The notes beneath the pieces were generated by a model, which searched no databases, was not told the DNA's origin, and saw only the letters and a program-made list of their open reading frames with translations. Below are positions 1-7,183 of a stretch of DNA of 7,183 nucleotides, one piece after another. The stretch is from an uncultured Phycisphaerales bacterium (GTDB lineage: Bacteria > Planctomycetota > Phycisphaerae > Phycisphaerales > UBA1924), in NCBI GenBank assembly GCA_937871415.1, contig CALMQD010000241.1, positions 1-7,183 of the forward strand, in the 5' to 3' direction. Made by a program: the position numbers and the translations under genes. Numbering within the stretch: the first letter of the stretch is position 1; the number at the start of each line of letters is the position of its first letter.

Positions 1-33
1 ACGAGCCTCGACGTCACGGCGGTGAAGCAGTAA
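1..33 (+). CDS. Possible C-terminal end of a plus-strand gene (partial)
   Basis: Frame 1 from the left edge reads ten codons (TSLDVTAVKQ) and then TAA. All ten sense codons end in G or C, as in the real genes of this window, while the other two forward frames look less coding-like. If real, this is the tail of a gene converging on the prolyl oligopeptidase gene, and the hairpin at 124-149 would sit between the two. Ten codons are too few to name a product or to prove coding, so this is a tentative call. Confidence 0.35.
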   Translation, partial: TSLDVTAVKQ

Positions 34-196
34 GACGGCTCCGCACGCCAATGTCGGACGACTCCGATATCGCACGGCCAGCACGTTTCCTCCAATCAGC
101 GGCGTCAAACTCCCCGAACGACAGCACCCCGGGCCGAAACCCGGGGTGCCGTGATGATCTGCATTCTCCGGCGGCGATCCGCCCGAGTCTCCAGAT
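34..196. other. Intergenic region between two probably convergent gene ends
   Basis: This stretch lies between the possible TAA at 31-33 on the plus strand and the TGA of the prolyl oligopeptidase gene on the minus strand. Its only clear structure is the hairpin described separately. An open frame that starts here on the plus strand (51-476) runs on antisense to the peptidase gene and shows no recognisable domain, so I do not treat it as a gene. Confidence 0.5.
124..149. terminator. GC-rich hairpin, candidate bidirectional terminator
   Basis: A perfect 10-base inverted repeat (GCACCCCGGG and CCCGGGGTGC) encloses the 6-base loop CCGAAA. It lies about 47 bases past the stop codon of the prolyl oligopeptidase gene on the minus strand, and about 90 bases past the possible plus-strand stop at 33. 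The position suits a terminator shared by convergent genes. Neither side has a strong run of T, so it is not a textbook intrinsic terminator. It could instead protect the 3' end of a transcript. Confidence 0.5.
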
Positions 197-2638
197 TCAG
201 TTGATCGGCGGGGCGTTCTCGAGCATGCCCAACTGCCACATCAGGAAGCAGCGCTGGTCCGCCGCGTCACGCACGCGCAGGTTCAGAGGCTTGCCCTGCC
301 CGTGCCCGGCCTCGCGGTCGACCCACAGCAGGACCGGCTTCTTCGTCAGGTCCGACCCGCTCGAAGCCTGGAGCAGCGCGGCCATCTTGCGCGCGTGCAG
401 CGCGTGCACGCGCGTGTCATTCTCGCCCGCCGTCAGCAGCACCGCCGGGTATTTCGTGCCTTTCTTGACATTGTGATAGGGCGAGTACTTCACGAGGTAC
501 TCGTACTGGTCGGCCTTCTCGGCCGAGCCGTACTCGGGCACCCAGTACCGCGCCATCAGGAAGTTCTGGAACCGCAGCATGTCGAGCAGCGGCACCGCGA
601 CGATCGCCGCGCCGAACAGGTCCGGACGCTGCGTCACGCACGCGCCGGTCAGGAGACCCCCGTTGGAACCGCCCGAGATCGCCAGGCGCTTGGGGTTGGT
701 GTAGCCGCGCTGGACGAGGTGCTCCGCCGCGCCGATGAAGTCATCGAAGACGTTCTGCTTCCGCGCCATTTTGCCGGCCTCGTGCCACGCCTCGCCGAAC
801 TCGCCGCCGCCGCGCAGGTTCGGGAGTGCGAAGACCCCGCCCGCCTCGAACCACTGGAACAGCCCGGGCGAGAAGAACGGCGTGTTCGAGACGTTGAACC
901 CGCCGTACCCGTTGAGGATCGTCGGGTTGTTGCCGTCGAGCTTCAGGCCCTTCTTGTGGACGATGAACATGGGCACGCGCGTGCCGTCCTTGCTCGAGTA
1001 CCACTCCTGCTTCACCTCGACCATCGAAGGGTCCACCGGCACTTCCGGACGCTCCCACAGCTGCGGCTCGGCGTCCGGCCGGGCCAGGTCCACGCGGAAG
1101 ATCGAACTCGGATAGTTGAACGAGGTGAACGACAGGAACGCCTCGGTGCGGTCCTGATCGGTCGACAGCCCCGCCGAGCCGATCCCCGGCAGGCGCAGCG
1201 TGCCGAGTTTCTTGCCCGAGTAGTCAAACAACTCGATCGTGTTGCTCGCGTTGACCATGTACGTCACCGCGAGGATGCCTTTGGCCAGCGAGAAGCCCTC
1301 GATCACCCCGTCCTGACGCGTCGGCACGATCTCCTTCCAGTTCGCCCTGTCCGGGTTCTTGAGGTCGATCGCGAGAATCCGCCCGTTCGACGCCTTGTTC
1401 GTCGTCTTGAGGAACATCGTGTCGCCGGCGATCGCCGCGGTGTTCTCGCTCTTGTCGCCGACCATGATCGGGATCCGCTTCACCTCGCCCGTCTTGCGGA
1501 ACTCGTTGAAGTCGTACGCCCACAGGTCGTTGTTCCGCGTGTCGGTCGCGTACGCGATCACGCCCCAGCGCCCGTCCTTCGACAGCCCGCCGTCCGGGCC
1601 GTAGGTCGTCGCGAGGTCCTTGTTCTCGTCGACCGTGAACTGGCGGATGATGAGCCGGTCCTTGGCGCCGGGCGCCTCCCCGCTCGCGCCGCGGAGCTCC
1701 TTGAACATCACCTGGCCGGAGTACGGGTTCCCCGCGTCCGACAGGTTCCGGTACACGATCCCCGAGTTGTCCGGCAGCCAGTCGCACGAACTCACCTTCC
1801 CCGCCACTTCCGTGTCCAGCTTTTTGCCCGTGTCGACGTCGAGCATGTGCAGCGTGGCGTTCTCGTCGCCCGCGCGGTACGTGCCGTACGCCAGCAACTT
1901 GCCGTCGTGCGAGGGCTGGTACCACGACACTGTCACCAAGCCCTTCTCGTCGAGCGTGTTGGGGTCGAGCAGCAGACGCGGCCGGCCCGAATACCCCTCG
2001 CGCACGAACACCCGGGCCTGGTTCTCCGAGCCTTCACGCTTCGAGTAGAAATACCGCCCCTTGGCGTCCTTGCCTTCCCCCGGCTCGCCGGTCATGATCG
2101 GCGCGCTCACCGAGCCGACTTCCATCAACTGACGCAGGCGTGCCTCGACCTTGTCGCGCCCGGGCAGGTTGTCCAGCACCGTCCGCGTGTACGCGTTCTG
2201 CGCGTCGGTCCACGCCGCGACCTCGGGCGTCACCTTGCCCATGTTCTGCGGGTCGCTGTTGTCGCCCTCGAGCCACCGGTAGTTGTCCACCACCTTGCGC
2301 CCGAAGTACTCGTCCGTCACGCCGTCCACGCGCGACCCCGGGGGCATCGGCACCGCCGACGCCATCCCCCCCGCTCCCATCGCCTTCTTCCCGCCTTCCG
2401 GCTTCGAGCCCATGGCCTCGGCCTTCGCCGCGGGCTTGGTCTCGCTCACCGTCACCGCCGCGCCATCCTTCGAGCCCGAATCGTGCGAACCCGCGCTCTT
2501 GGCGCCCGGCTCGCTCTCGCACGCCCCAAGCCCGATGGTCAGACCGGCGCACACCAACACCGAGGCCAGTGCGGCCGCCGGCCTGCTCATGCGCTCCAAC
2601 CAGCCCGGCTCGCCGGGAGACGACTGCGTAATGCTCAT
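197..2638 (-). CDS. Prolyl oligopeptidase (family S9A), predicted lipoprotein
   Basis: A serine peptidase of the prolyl oligopeptidase type, which cuts short peptides after proline; 813 residues from the chosen ATG. An uncharged stretch (residues 20-36) and lipobox LGAC predict lipidation at Cys40 and an extracytoplasmic location. A Lys/Gly/Ala/Ser-rich linker runs to about residue 95. The N-terminal cap holds DNYRWLE (118-124), close to the family's DPYRWLE. The beta-propeller is roughly 170-540 and the alpha/beta-hydrolase domain follows. The putative catalytic triad is Ser658 in GGSNGG, Asp741 in GENDTRV and His779 in AGHGQGK. Residues D633, A637, L641 and the GxSxGG that follows fit the family's PROSITE serine signature. 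The extra length over the usual roughly 700 residues is the signal and linker. The start at 2638 is chosen for the GGAGGAG just upstream. ATG at 2590 is an alternative that gives a shorter signal peptide (Cys24). Family assignment is firm; the natural substrate is unknown. Confidence 0.96.
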   Translation of the reverse strand: MSITQSSPGEPGWLERMSRPAAALASVLVCAGLTIGLGACESEPGAKSAGSHDSGSKDGAAVTVSETKPAAKAEAMGSKPEGGKKAMGAGGMASAVPMPPGSRVDGVTDEYFGRKVVDNYRWLEGDNSDPQNMGKVTPEVAAWTDAQNAYTRTVLDNLPGRDKVEARLRQLMEVGSVSAPIMTGEPGEGKDAKGRYFYSKREGSENQARVFVREGYSGRPRLLLDPNTLDEKGLVTVSWYQPSHDGKLLAYGTYRAGDENATLHMLDVDTGKKLDTEVAGKVSSCDWLPDNSGIVYRNLSDAGNPYSGQVMFKELRGASGEAPGAKDRLIIRQFTVDENKDLATTYGPDGGLSKDGRWGVIAYATDTRNNDLWAYDFNEFRKTGEVKRIPIMVGDKSENTAAIAGDTMFLKTTNKASNGRILAIDLKNPDRANWKEIVPTRQDGVIEGFSLAKGILAVTYMVNASNTIELFDYSGKKLGTLRLPGIGSAGLSTDQDRTEAFLSFTSFNYPSSIFRVDLARPDAEPQLWERPEVPVDPSMVEVKQEWYSSKDGTRVPMFIVHKKGLKLDGNNPTILNGYGGFNVSNTPFFSPGLFQWFEAGGVFALPNLRGGGEFGEAWHEAGKMARKQNVFDDFIGAAEHLVQRGYTNPKRLAISGGSNGGLLTGACVTQRPDLFGAAIVAVPLLDMLRFQNFLMARYWVPEYGSAEKADQYEYLVKYSPYHNVKKGTKYPAVLLTAGENDTRVHALHARKMAALLQASSGSDLTKKPVLLWVDREAGHGQGKPLNLRVRDAADQRCFLMWQLGMLENAPPIN

Positions 2639-2641
2639 GGA

Positions 2642-2648
2642 CTCCTCC
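2642..2648 (-). promoter_or_regulatory. Ribosome binding site of the prolyl oligopeptidase gene
   Basis: The minus strand reads GGAGGAG, then TCC, then the ATG at 2638. This strong Shine-Dalgarno match decides the start. A TTG at 2650 would add four residues, but the binding site would then lie inside the coding region. The second in-frame ATG at 2590 has only GGAG, three bases upstream. Confidence 0.7.
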
Positions 2649-2678
2649 AAAGTGTGCGCTGCTGCGCGGAAAGACCTT

Positions 2679-2704
2679 CCCCGGCCAGATGGTACCAGCC
2701 GGGG
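2679..2704. repeat. Inverted repeat with inner palindrome in the peptidase leader
   Basis: Arms CCCCGGC and GCCGGGG are perfectly complementary over 7 bases and enclose 12 bases that include the 8-base palindrome TGGTACCA (2690-2697). It lies between the sulfotransferase stop and the peptidase start. It could be a hairpin in the leader RNA, an operator, or a weak terminator for the upstream gene, although no T run follows it on the minus strand. The function is not determined by the sequence. Confidence 0.35.
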
Positions 2705-2717
2705 GCCAGGAAGTTGA
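2689..2717 (-). promoter_or_regulatory. Weak candidate promoter for the prolyl oligopeptidase gene
   Basis: On the minus strand TCAACT (2712-2717) and TACCAT (2689-2694) are separated by 17 bases. TACCAT matches 4 of 6 positions of the TATAAT consensus, but TCAACT matches only 3 of 6 of TTGACA. The 132-base gap upstream of the peptidase gene makes a separate promoter plausible. The -10 candidate overlaps the inner palindrome of the inverted repeat at 2679-2704. This is a low-confidence call, since sigma preferences in this lineage are not known from the sequence. Confidence 0.2.
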
Positions 2718-2770
2718 CCTCAGGACGCCCCCGCCGCCCCCCGACGACTCCTCACCGCCCCGCCGCGTGC

Positions 2771-3721
2771 TTAGGCCGGCTCGCGACGGGTCCGAGACAC
2801 CACACGCACGACCGGCTCGCCGGAGGTGTAGCCGCGCCGAGCCATTTGTTCGCCCGCGATGCTCTGGAACACGCGCAACTGCTCGGGCGTGAACCAGTTG
2901 GACCAGTCGCCGGGCGAGCCCTTGCGGACGAACGCTCCGCGGTCCTCCTCCCCCGGCTTGCGCCCGCCCGAGGCCGCCTCGAACGAACTCGCCTGAACGC
3001 ACCGATCCACGACCGCCTCCGACGCGTCCGCCCCGATGAACTCGAAGATCGCCCGCGCATGCTCCCGCGGCCGCTCCCACATCTCCTCGTACCGAATCTC
3101 CAGGAAGTTGGGGAACAGCCTCTGCGCTTCAAACGCCGCGCTCGAAGCATCGGCCCACATCGCCGCGTATCGCCGCACCATCTCGTCCGGCAGTGTCGAA
3201 GACGCCAGGAACGCCGACGCTTCCTTCGCCTGCGCCGATTCCGGCCCTTGCGGCGCGTACTTCGCGCGGTTGTTCAGGTTGTGCGCCGCGGCCGACACGA
3301 CCACGTCCCGACCGTCTCTGACCAGGTGCACAAACCGCACCGCGGGGTTCCACTCGTGCATCGCCCGCACCGCCCCGAGCGCCGTGCCGACATAGGGCGT
3401 CAGTTTCTCGCCGTAGATCGGCTTGCCCGATGACGCGCGCGACTCATCCGCGATCGCGCCCAGCACGCGGTGCAGGAGGCGCTTGTTGAACGCGCCCTTC
3501 TCCGACGCGGGCACCGGCGCGCGGTAGTACGCACCCAGGAACGCGATGAACTTCTCGACCGTCAGGTGCGGCCCGCTGAGGTTCGTCGGATCAAAGTAAT
3601 CGCCGAACGCCCGCGACTCGGCGCACACGACCGTCGGGTGCGCGTTGAGCAGGCTCTGCGTCCAAGTCGTCCCGCTCTTGGCGCTGGCGAACACCAGGTA
3701 ATCGAAACCGCCTCCGTGCAT
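2771..3721 (-). CDS. PAPS-dependent sulfotransferase
   Basis: A 316-residue protein of the P-loop-like sulfotransferase fold, which moves a sulfuryl group from PAPS to a hydroxyl or amine acceptor. The 5'-phosphosulfate loop is SAKSGTTWTQS at 13-23, with Lys15 as the expected key residue. The 3'-phosphate site is VRDGRDVVVS at 134-143, including Arg135 and Ser143. RKGSPGDW at 266-273 resembles the C-terminal PAPS-binding motif of cytosolic sulfotransferases. The middle (YGEKLTP, 103-109, then RFVHLVRD) looks more like bacterial sulfotransferase families than like eukaryotic enzymes with a KTHLP catalytic His. No signal peptide or membrane anchor is seen, so it should be cytoplasmic. The ATG is the first start after an in-frame TAG and has no clear Shine-Dalgarno sequence. 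It follows the zinc-ribbon gene by 32 bases and may share its transcript. The acceptor cannot be inferred. Confidence 0.92.
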   Translation of the reverse strand: MHGGGFDYLVFASAKSGTTWTQSLLNAHPTVVCAESRAFGDYFDPTNLSGPHLTVEKFIAFLGAYYRAPVPASEKGAFNKRLLHRVLGAIADESRASSGKPIYGEKLTPYVGTALGAVRAMHEWNPAVRFVHLVRDGRDVVVSAAAHNLNNRAKYAPQGPESAQAKEASAFLASSTLPDEMVRRYAAMWADASSAAFEAQRLFPNFLEIRYEEMWERPREHARAIFEFIGADASEAVVDRCVQASSFEAASGGRKPGEEDRGAFVRKGSPGDWSNWFTPEQLRVFQSIAGEQMARRGYTSGEPVVRVVSRTRREPA

Positions 3722-3753
3722 GGACGGAGACTAACACCCCGCGCCCGCGGCCG

Positions 3754-4521
3754 TCAATCACGGTGCGTCAACCGCACCCACGCTCGACGTGCGACAAAGC
3801 CCACAAGCGTCGTGAGAGTTACCGCCAACGCGAAAATCCCCAGGGAGAGGTTGTAACACTGGCTCGCGGACAACGCACGGCCTCCCCTGAAGGTCGGGTA
3901 GTCCGTATTCGACCAGTGGTTGCCCGCGGCCAACTGCGATCGCCCGTCGATGAACATCTGAAAGCCGATAATCAACATCGGACCGACCGCAAAGAACACC
4001 AAGAGCACGGCCGACGTTGCAGGGGACCACTTCAGTGCGAGGTGTGCAAATGACAACGCATACGCGGCGATCGCGAGCCACATCACCGCCGGGATCGGCG
4101 TCCCCAGGGCGACAGGCATCAATACCAACATTGGCGGAATAAACGCCAGCACATGATGTGCGATGGCAATCCATCGCTGACGATTCTCCCGGAACCAAAG
4201 CGCGACACCCGCCGCGTGAACCGCGAGCGCGATGACGATCCACAGGAGCAGCCACCAACTCTCGTACCGTGCGAGCGGGGTCGGCACATCGCGTGCAAAT
4301 GAACGACCAGCGAGCGGCCCGCAGTACACGAGCACCCACGCGGGCCACCCGCGAAACCATGACAGCCACTCTTCCTTCGACCGCTGCCTGGCGATGAACA
4401 TTCGCACCAGCGTCTTGCGTGTAAATCTGACTCCGCATTCCGGGCACCGACCGTCTTCCAGTCCTTCGAGGTCGTAGCCACAGTCCAGGCACCGCGGCTG
4501 GAACCCCAGCGGCTCCTCCAT
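3754..4521 (-). CDS. Zinc-ribbon polytopic membrane protein of unknown function
   Basis: A 255-residue protein. It begins with a short zinc ribbon: Cys11 and Cys14 (CLDCGYDLEGL), then Cys26 and Cys29 (CPECG), expected to bind one zinc ion on the cytoplasmic side. After a basic stretch come about five hydrophobic segments, near residues 88-110, 117-137, 143-162, 167-189 and 226-247. The loop before the last segment is polar, with NHWSNTDYP. This arrangement is common in planctomycete genomes, but I know of no established function. The ATG at 4521 is chosen because it puts the ribbon near the N terminus. GTG at 4524 and TTG at 4566 are in-frame alternatives, and none has a convincing ribosome binding site. 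Its codons are less GC-biased than those of its neighbours (AGA, AGG, TCA, TTT, ACA and GCA all occur), suggesting a different history or weaker codon selection. It lies 70 bases after the ATPase gene. Confidence 0.85.
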   Translation of the reverse strand: MEEPLGFQPRCLDCGYDLEGLEDGRCPECGVRFTRKTLVRMFIARQRSKEEWLSWFRGWPAWVLVYCGPLAGRSFARDVPTPLARYESWWLLLWIVIALAVHAAGVALWFRENRQRWIAIAHHVLAFIPPMLVLMPVALGTPIPAVMWLAIAAYALSFAHLALKWSPATSAVLLVFFAVGPMLIIGFQMFIDGRSQLAAGNHWSNTDYPTFRGGRALSASQCYNLSLGIFALAVTLTTLVGFVARRAWVRLTHRD

Positions 4522-4591
4522 CACCCGCGGCGTGCTCGGCTCGGATCCGCTCAAGAGCAATCTCAATTGGCCATTCCGCGTGCCGCCCGCA

Positions 4592-5572
<981 letters not shown>

Positions 5573-5639
5573 AAAGAAAAGGTCCTCGGTCGAGTCGAAG
5601 TAAGCGGTGAGTGTAAGTCGCGGCGACGATCCGAGTGCC

Positions 5640-7183
5640 CTAGAACCCCGGCCCACCCGCCCCCGGCGGCGCCGACGAGCCTGTGTCGTCCGGTCCGGCG
5701 TCGCCCGAGGCCGGCTCGGTCCCGCCCACGCCCGTGCCCGTCACCGCCCGCGGCGGCAGCGGGTACATCCAGCGCACGAACACGGGCCCGCTGTTCCGCG
5801 CGATCTCCGTCGGCAATGGGCGCCCGTCCACCGTGATCGGCACCGGGCAGTTCACGTTGTCCAGCCGCCCGATGATCACCAGGCACGGCTCGCTGAACCA
5901 ACGCGATACGTCGTATGTGTGCGCCGCCGAGACCGTCGCCCAGCTGGCCTGCTGCACCGACCGCGTCTGGATCACCGGGAACAGGTTCAGCACCGCGAGG
6001 TCCGCGAAGTTGACCTCCTGTTCGCTCCGGCTGAAGGTGAGGTCGAAGCCGCTCGACACCTTCATCGACGGGCGGTTCTCCATCCACTTCCCGAGACGGT
6101 CGGCCTCCGAGAGTTCCGCCGGGAACACCCTCGAAAGGTCGAGCGTCTCGCCCTTGCCCCACTTCGACAGCGACGCCGAATAGCACTCGGTGAACAGCTC
6201 CGACGTCAGCCAGTTCGAACGCGGCCCGAAGTTCAGGAACACCTGCACATCGTGCAGCGCTTCCGGCATGTTGTGCACGAGCTGCCCCTGCAGGTCCCAC
6301 GTCCGCTCCTTGAGCGTCAGCCGCTGGCGCGGCACGACCTTGATCTCCGTTCCCAGCCGGATCGAGGCCTGCGCCGCGGCATCCGCTTCGCCCGTCGCCG
6401 ATCCCACCTGCGGCAGCGGCATCTGCCACTGCATCCCGAGGCTCCCCGCCCAGTCCACCTGGAACTGCTTCGAGGTCGCGCGGATCGGCACCGTCAGCGC
6501 CGTGGGCGTCCTCGAGTCCGCAACGTACCCGCGCGCATCGGGGAACGAGCCCGACGACGCCGTGCGCTCCGGAGCGTCCCACGGCGCGACGAGGTTGAGC
6601 CCCGTCCCGTCGCCGCTCGAAGCCGGGCACGCGACCTTCGCCTCCCCGTACCCCGGGAAGTAGATGTTCAGCCAGGTCCGCGCGCGCTGGTTGGACTGAC
6701 CGTAGACGTGATCGACGAGCGTGACGTGCTTGAGCTGCACGCGCCGCCCCTTGAGCAGCGTCACCCCGCCCCACGCAAGACCGGTGAACATCACCGTCGC
6801 CCCCAGGAACGCCAGCCACGAGTAGTGCACCTTGCCCCGGCTCTTGAGCGCGAAGTACCCGCCCGGCCCCGCGACGAGCCAGTACGCGCCGAACATGAAG
6901 AACGCCATCAGCAGCCCGCCCGCCGCCTGCGCCGACATCGTGATGAAATCGCGCACGCCCCCGTCGAGTTTGTACGCGCTCCCCACCGTCGGGCGCGACA
7001 GGAACTGGTCGTTCTTCGCACGCCGCAGGATCTCGCCCTGCGAGAGCGTCTCCATCTGCCGCCCCAGCACGCGCCCCCAGAAGCGGCCCGCCTGCAGCGC
7101 GCCGACGGTGTCCGACAACTGCGGCGAGGTCACGTCGACCCCCACCACCGTCACCGCCCCCGCACCGACCAGCCGTCGCACCG
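5640..7183 (-). CDS. Membrane protein with large extracytoplasmic domain (5' end beyond window)
   Basis: The last 514 codons or so of a gene that stays open to the right edge. A GTG at 7181 could start it, but a gene cut by the window is more likely. Counting from that GTG, two transmembrane helices lie near residues 86-108 and 120-142. The first ends in VAGPGGYFALKSRGK, similar to the 'GPxxYFxL' pattern of bacterial two-helix membrane proteins, which often have a glutamine-amidotransferase-like or von Willebrand-type domain in front. The opening GAVTVVGVDVTSP...FWGRVL would fit the end of such a domain, but this is from memory of the pattern. From about 145 to 470 follows a soluble, probably beta-rich region. 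The tail (about 475-513) is rich in Gly, Pro, Ser, Thr and Asp and probably disordered. The ATPase gene starts 67 bases downstream on the same strand, so the two may form one transport or membrane complex. No enzyme motif is seen. Confidence 0.85.
   Translation of the reverse strand, partial: VRRLVGAGAVTVVGVDVTSPQLSDTVGALQAGRFWGRVLGRQMETLSQGEILRRAKNDQFLSRPTVGSAYKLDGGVRDFITMSAQAAGGLLMAFFMFGAYWLVAGPGGYFALKSRGKVHYSWLAFLGATVMFTGLAWGGVTLLKGRRVQLKHVTLVDHVYGQSNQRARTWLNIYFPGYGEAKVACPASSGDGTGLNLVAPWDAPERTASSGSFPDARGYVADSRTPTALTVPIRATSKQFQVDWAGSLGMQWQMPLPQVGSATGEADAAAQASIRLGTEIKVVPRQRLTLKERTWDLQGQLVHNMPEALHDVQVFLNFGPRSNWLTSELFTECYSASLSKWGKGETLDLSRVFPAELSEADRLGKWMENRPSMKVSSGFDLTFSRSEQEVNFADLAVLNLFPVIQTRSVQQASWATVSAAHTYDVSRWFSEPCLVIIGRLDNVNCPVPITVDGRPLPTEIARNSGPVFVRWMYPLPPRAVTGTGVGGTEPASGDAGPDDTGSSAPPGAGGPGF

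Noticed and set aside
391..413. Tandem GCGCGTGCA repeat and 14-base palindrome GCGCGTGCACGCGC
   Set aside because: It lies inside the peptidase gene and encodes the conserved region just after the catalytic Asp (RVHALHAR), so codon bias explains it.
2034..3080. Minus-strand open frame of 348 codons across the sulfotransferase and peptidase junction
   Set aside because: It is out of frame with two genes that carry full catalytic motifs, and its Gly/Arg-rich product matches nothing recognisable.
302..3433. Very long plus-strand open frame (1043 codons) antisense to the peptidase and sulfotransferase genes
   Set aside because: It crosses two real genes and the gap between them, its product is rich in Arg, His, Val and Leu with no domain, and such frames are expected opposite genes with strong GC third positions.
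5573..5656. GTG start at 5656 for the ABC ATPase, overlapping the upstream gene by 17 bases
   Set aside because: It would add 28 residues unlike the usual N terminus of the family, and the ATGs at 5572 and 5566 fit the conserved MIExxNLTKRYG beginning.

Overview
The window looks like chromosome from a high-GC bacterium, most likely a member of the Planctomycetota, perhaps Phycisphaerae. The reasons are strong G/C preference at third codon positions, loose or absent Shine-Dalgarno sequences, and a multi-spanning membrane protein with an N-terminal 'CxxCGYDLxGL...CPxCG' zinc ribbon, an architecture I associate with planctomycetes. The taxonomic call is an inference from style, not from a marker gene.

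Five genes lie on the minus strand, so transcription runs from right to left. At the right edge (5640-7183) is the C-terminal part of a membrane protein with two transmembrane helices and a large extracytoplasmic domain. It is followed by an ABC transporter ATPase (4592-5572), a zinc-ribbon polytopic membrane protein (3754-4521), a PAPS-dependent sulfotransferase (2771-3721), and a secreted, probably lipid-anchored prolyl oligopeptidase (197-2638). The first four are separated by only 32 to 70 bases and could be co-transcribed. The peptidase has a 132-base leader with a good ribosome binding site, an inverted repeat and a weak promoter candidate, so it may be its own unit. At the left edge about ten codons of a plus-strand gene may end at base 33, facing the peptidase gene. 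A GC-rich hairpin at 124-149 lies between them and would suit a shared terminator.

Functionally, the membrane protein and the ATPase probably belong to one ABC-type export or membrane-remodelling system whose permease should lie beyond the right edge. The zinc-ribbon protein, sulfotransferase and peptidase show no clear pathway link to it or to each other. I see no RNA gene, CRISPR array, mobile element or attachment site. I do not see convincing evidence of a new multi-gene system. The most useful open questions are the incomplete ABC locus, the sulfotransferase with mixed family features, and the different codon usage of the zinc-ribbon gene.
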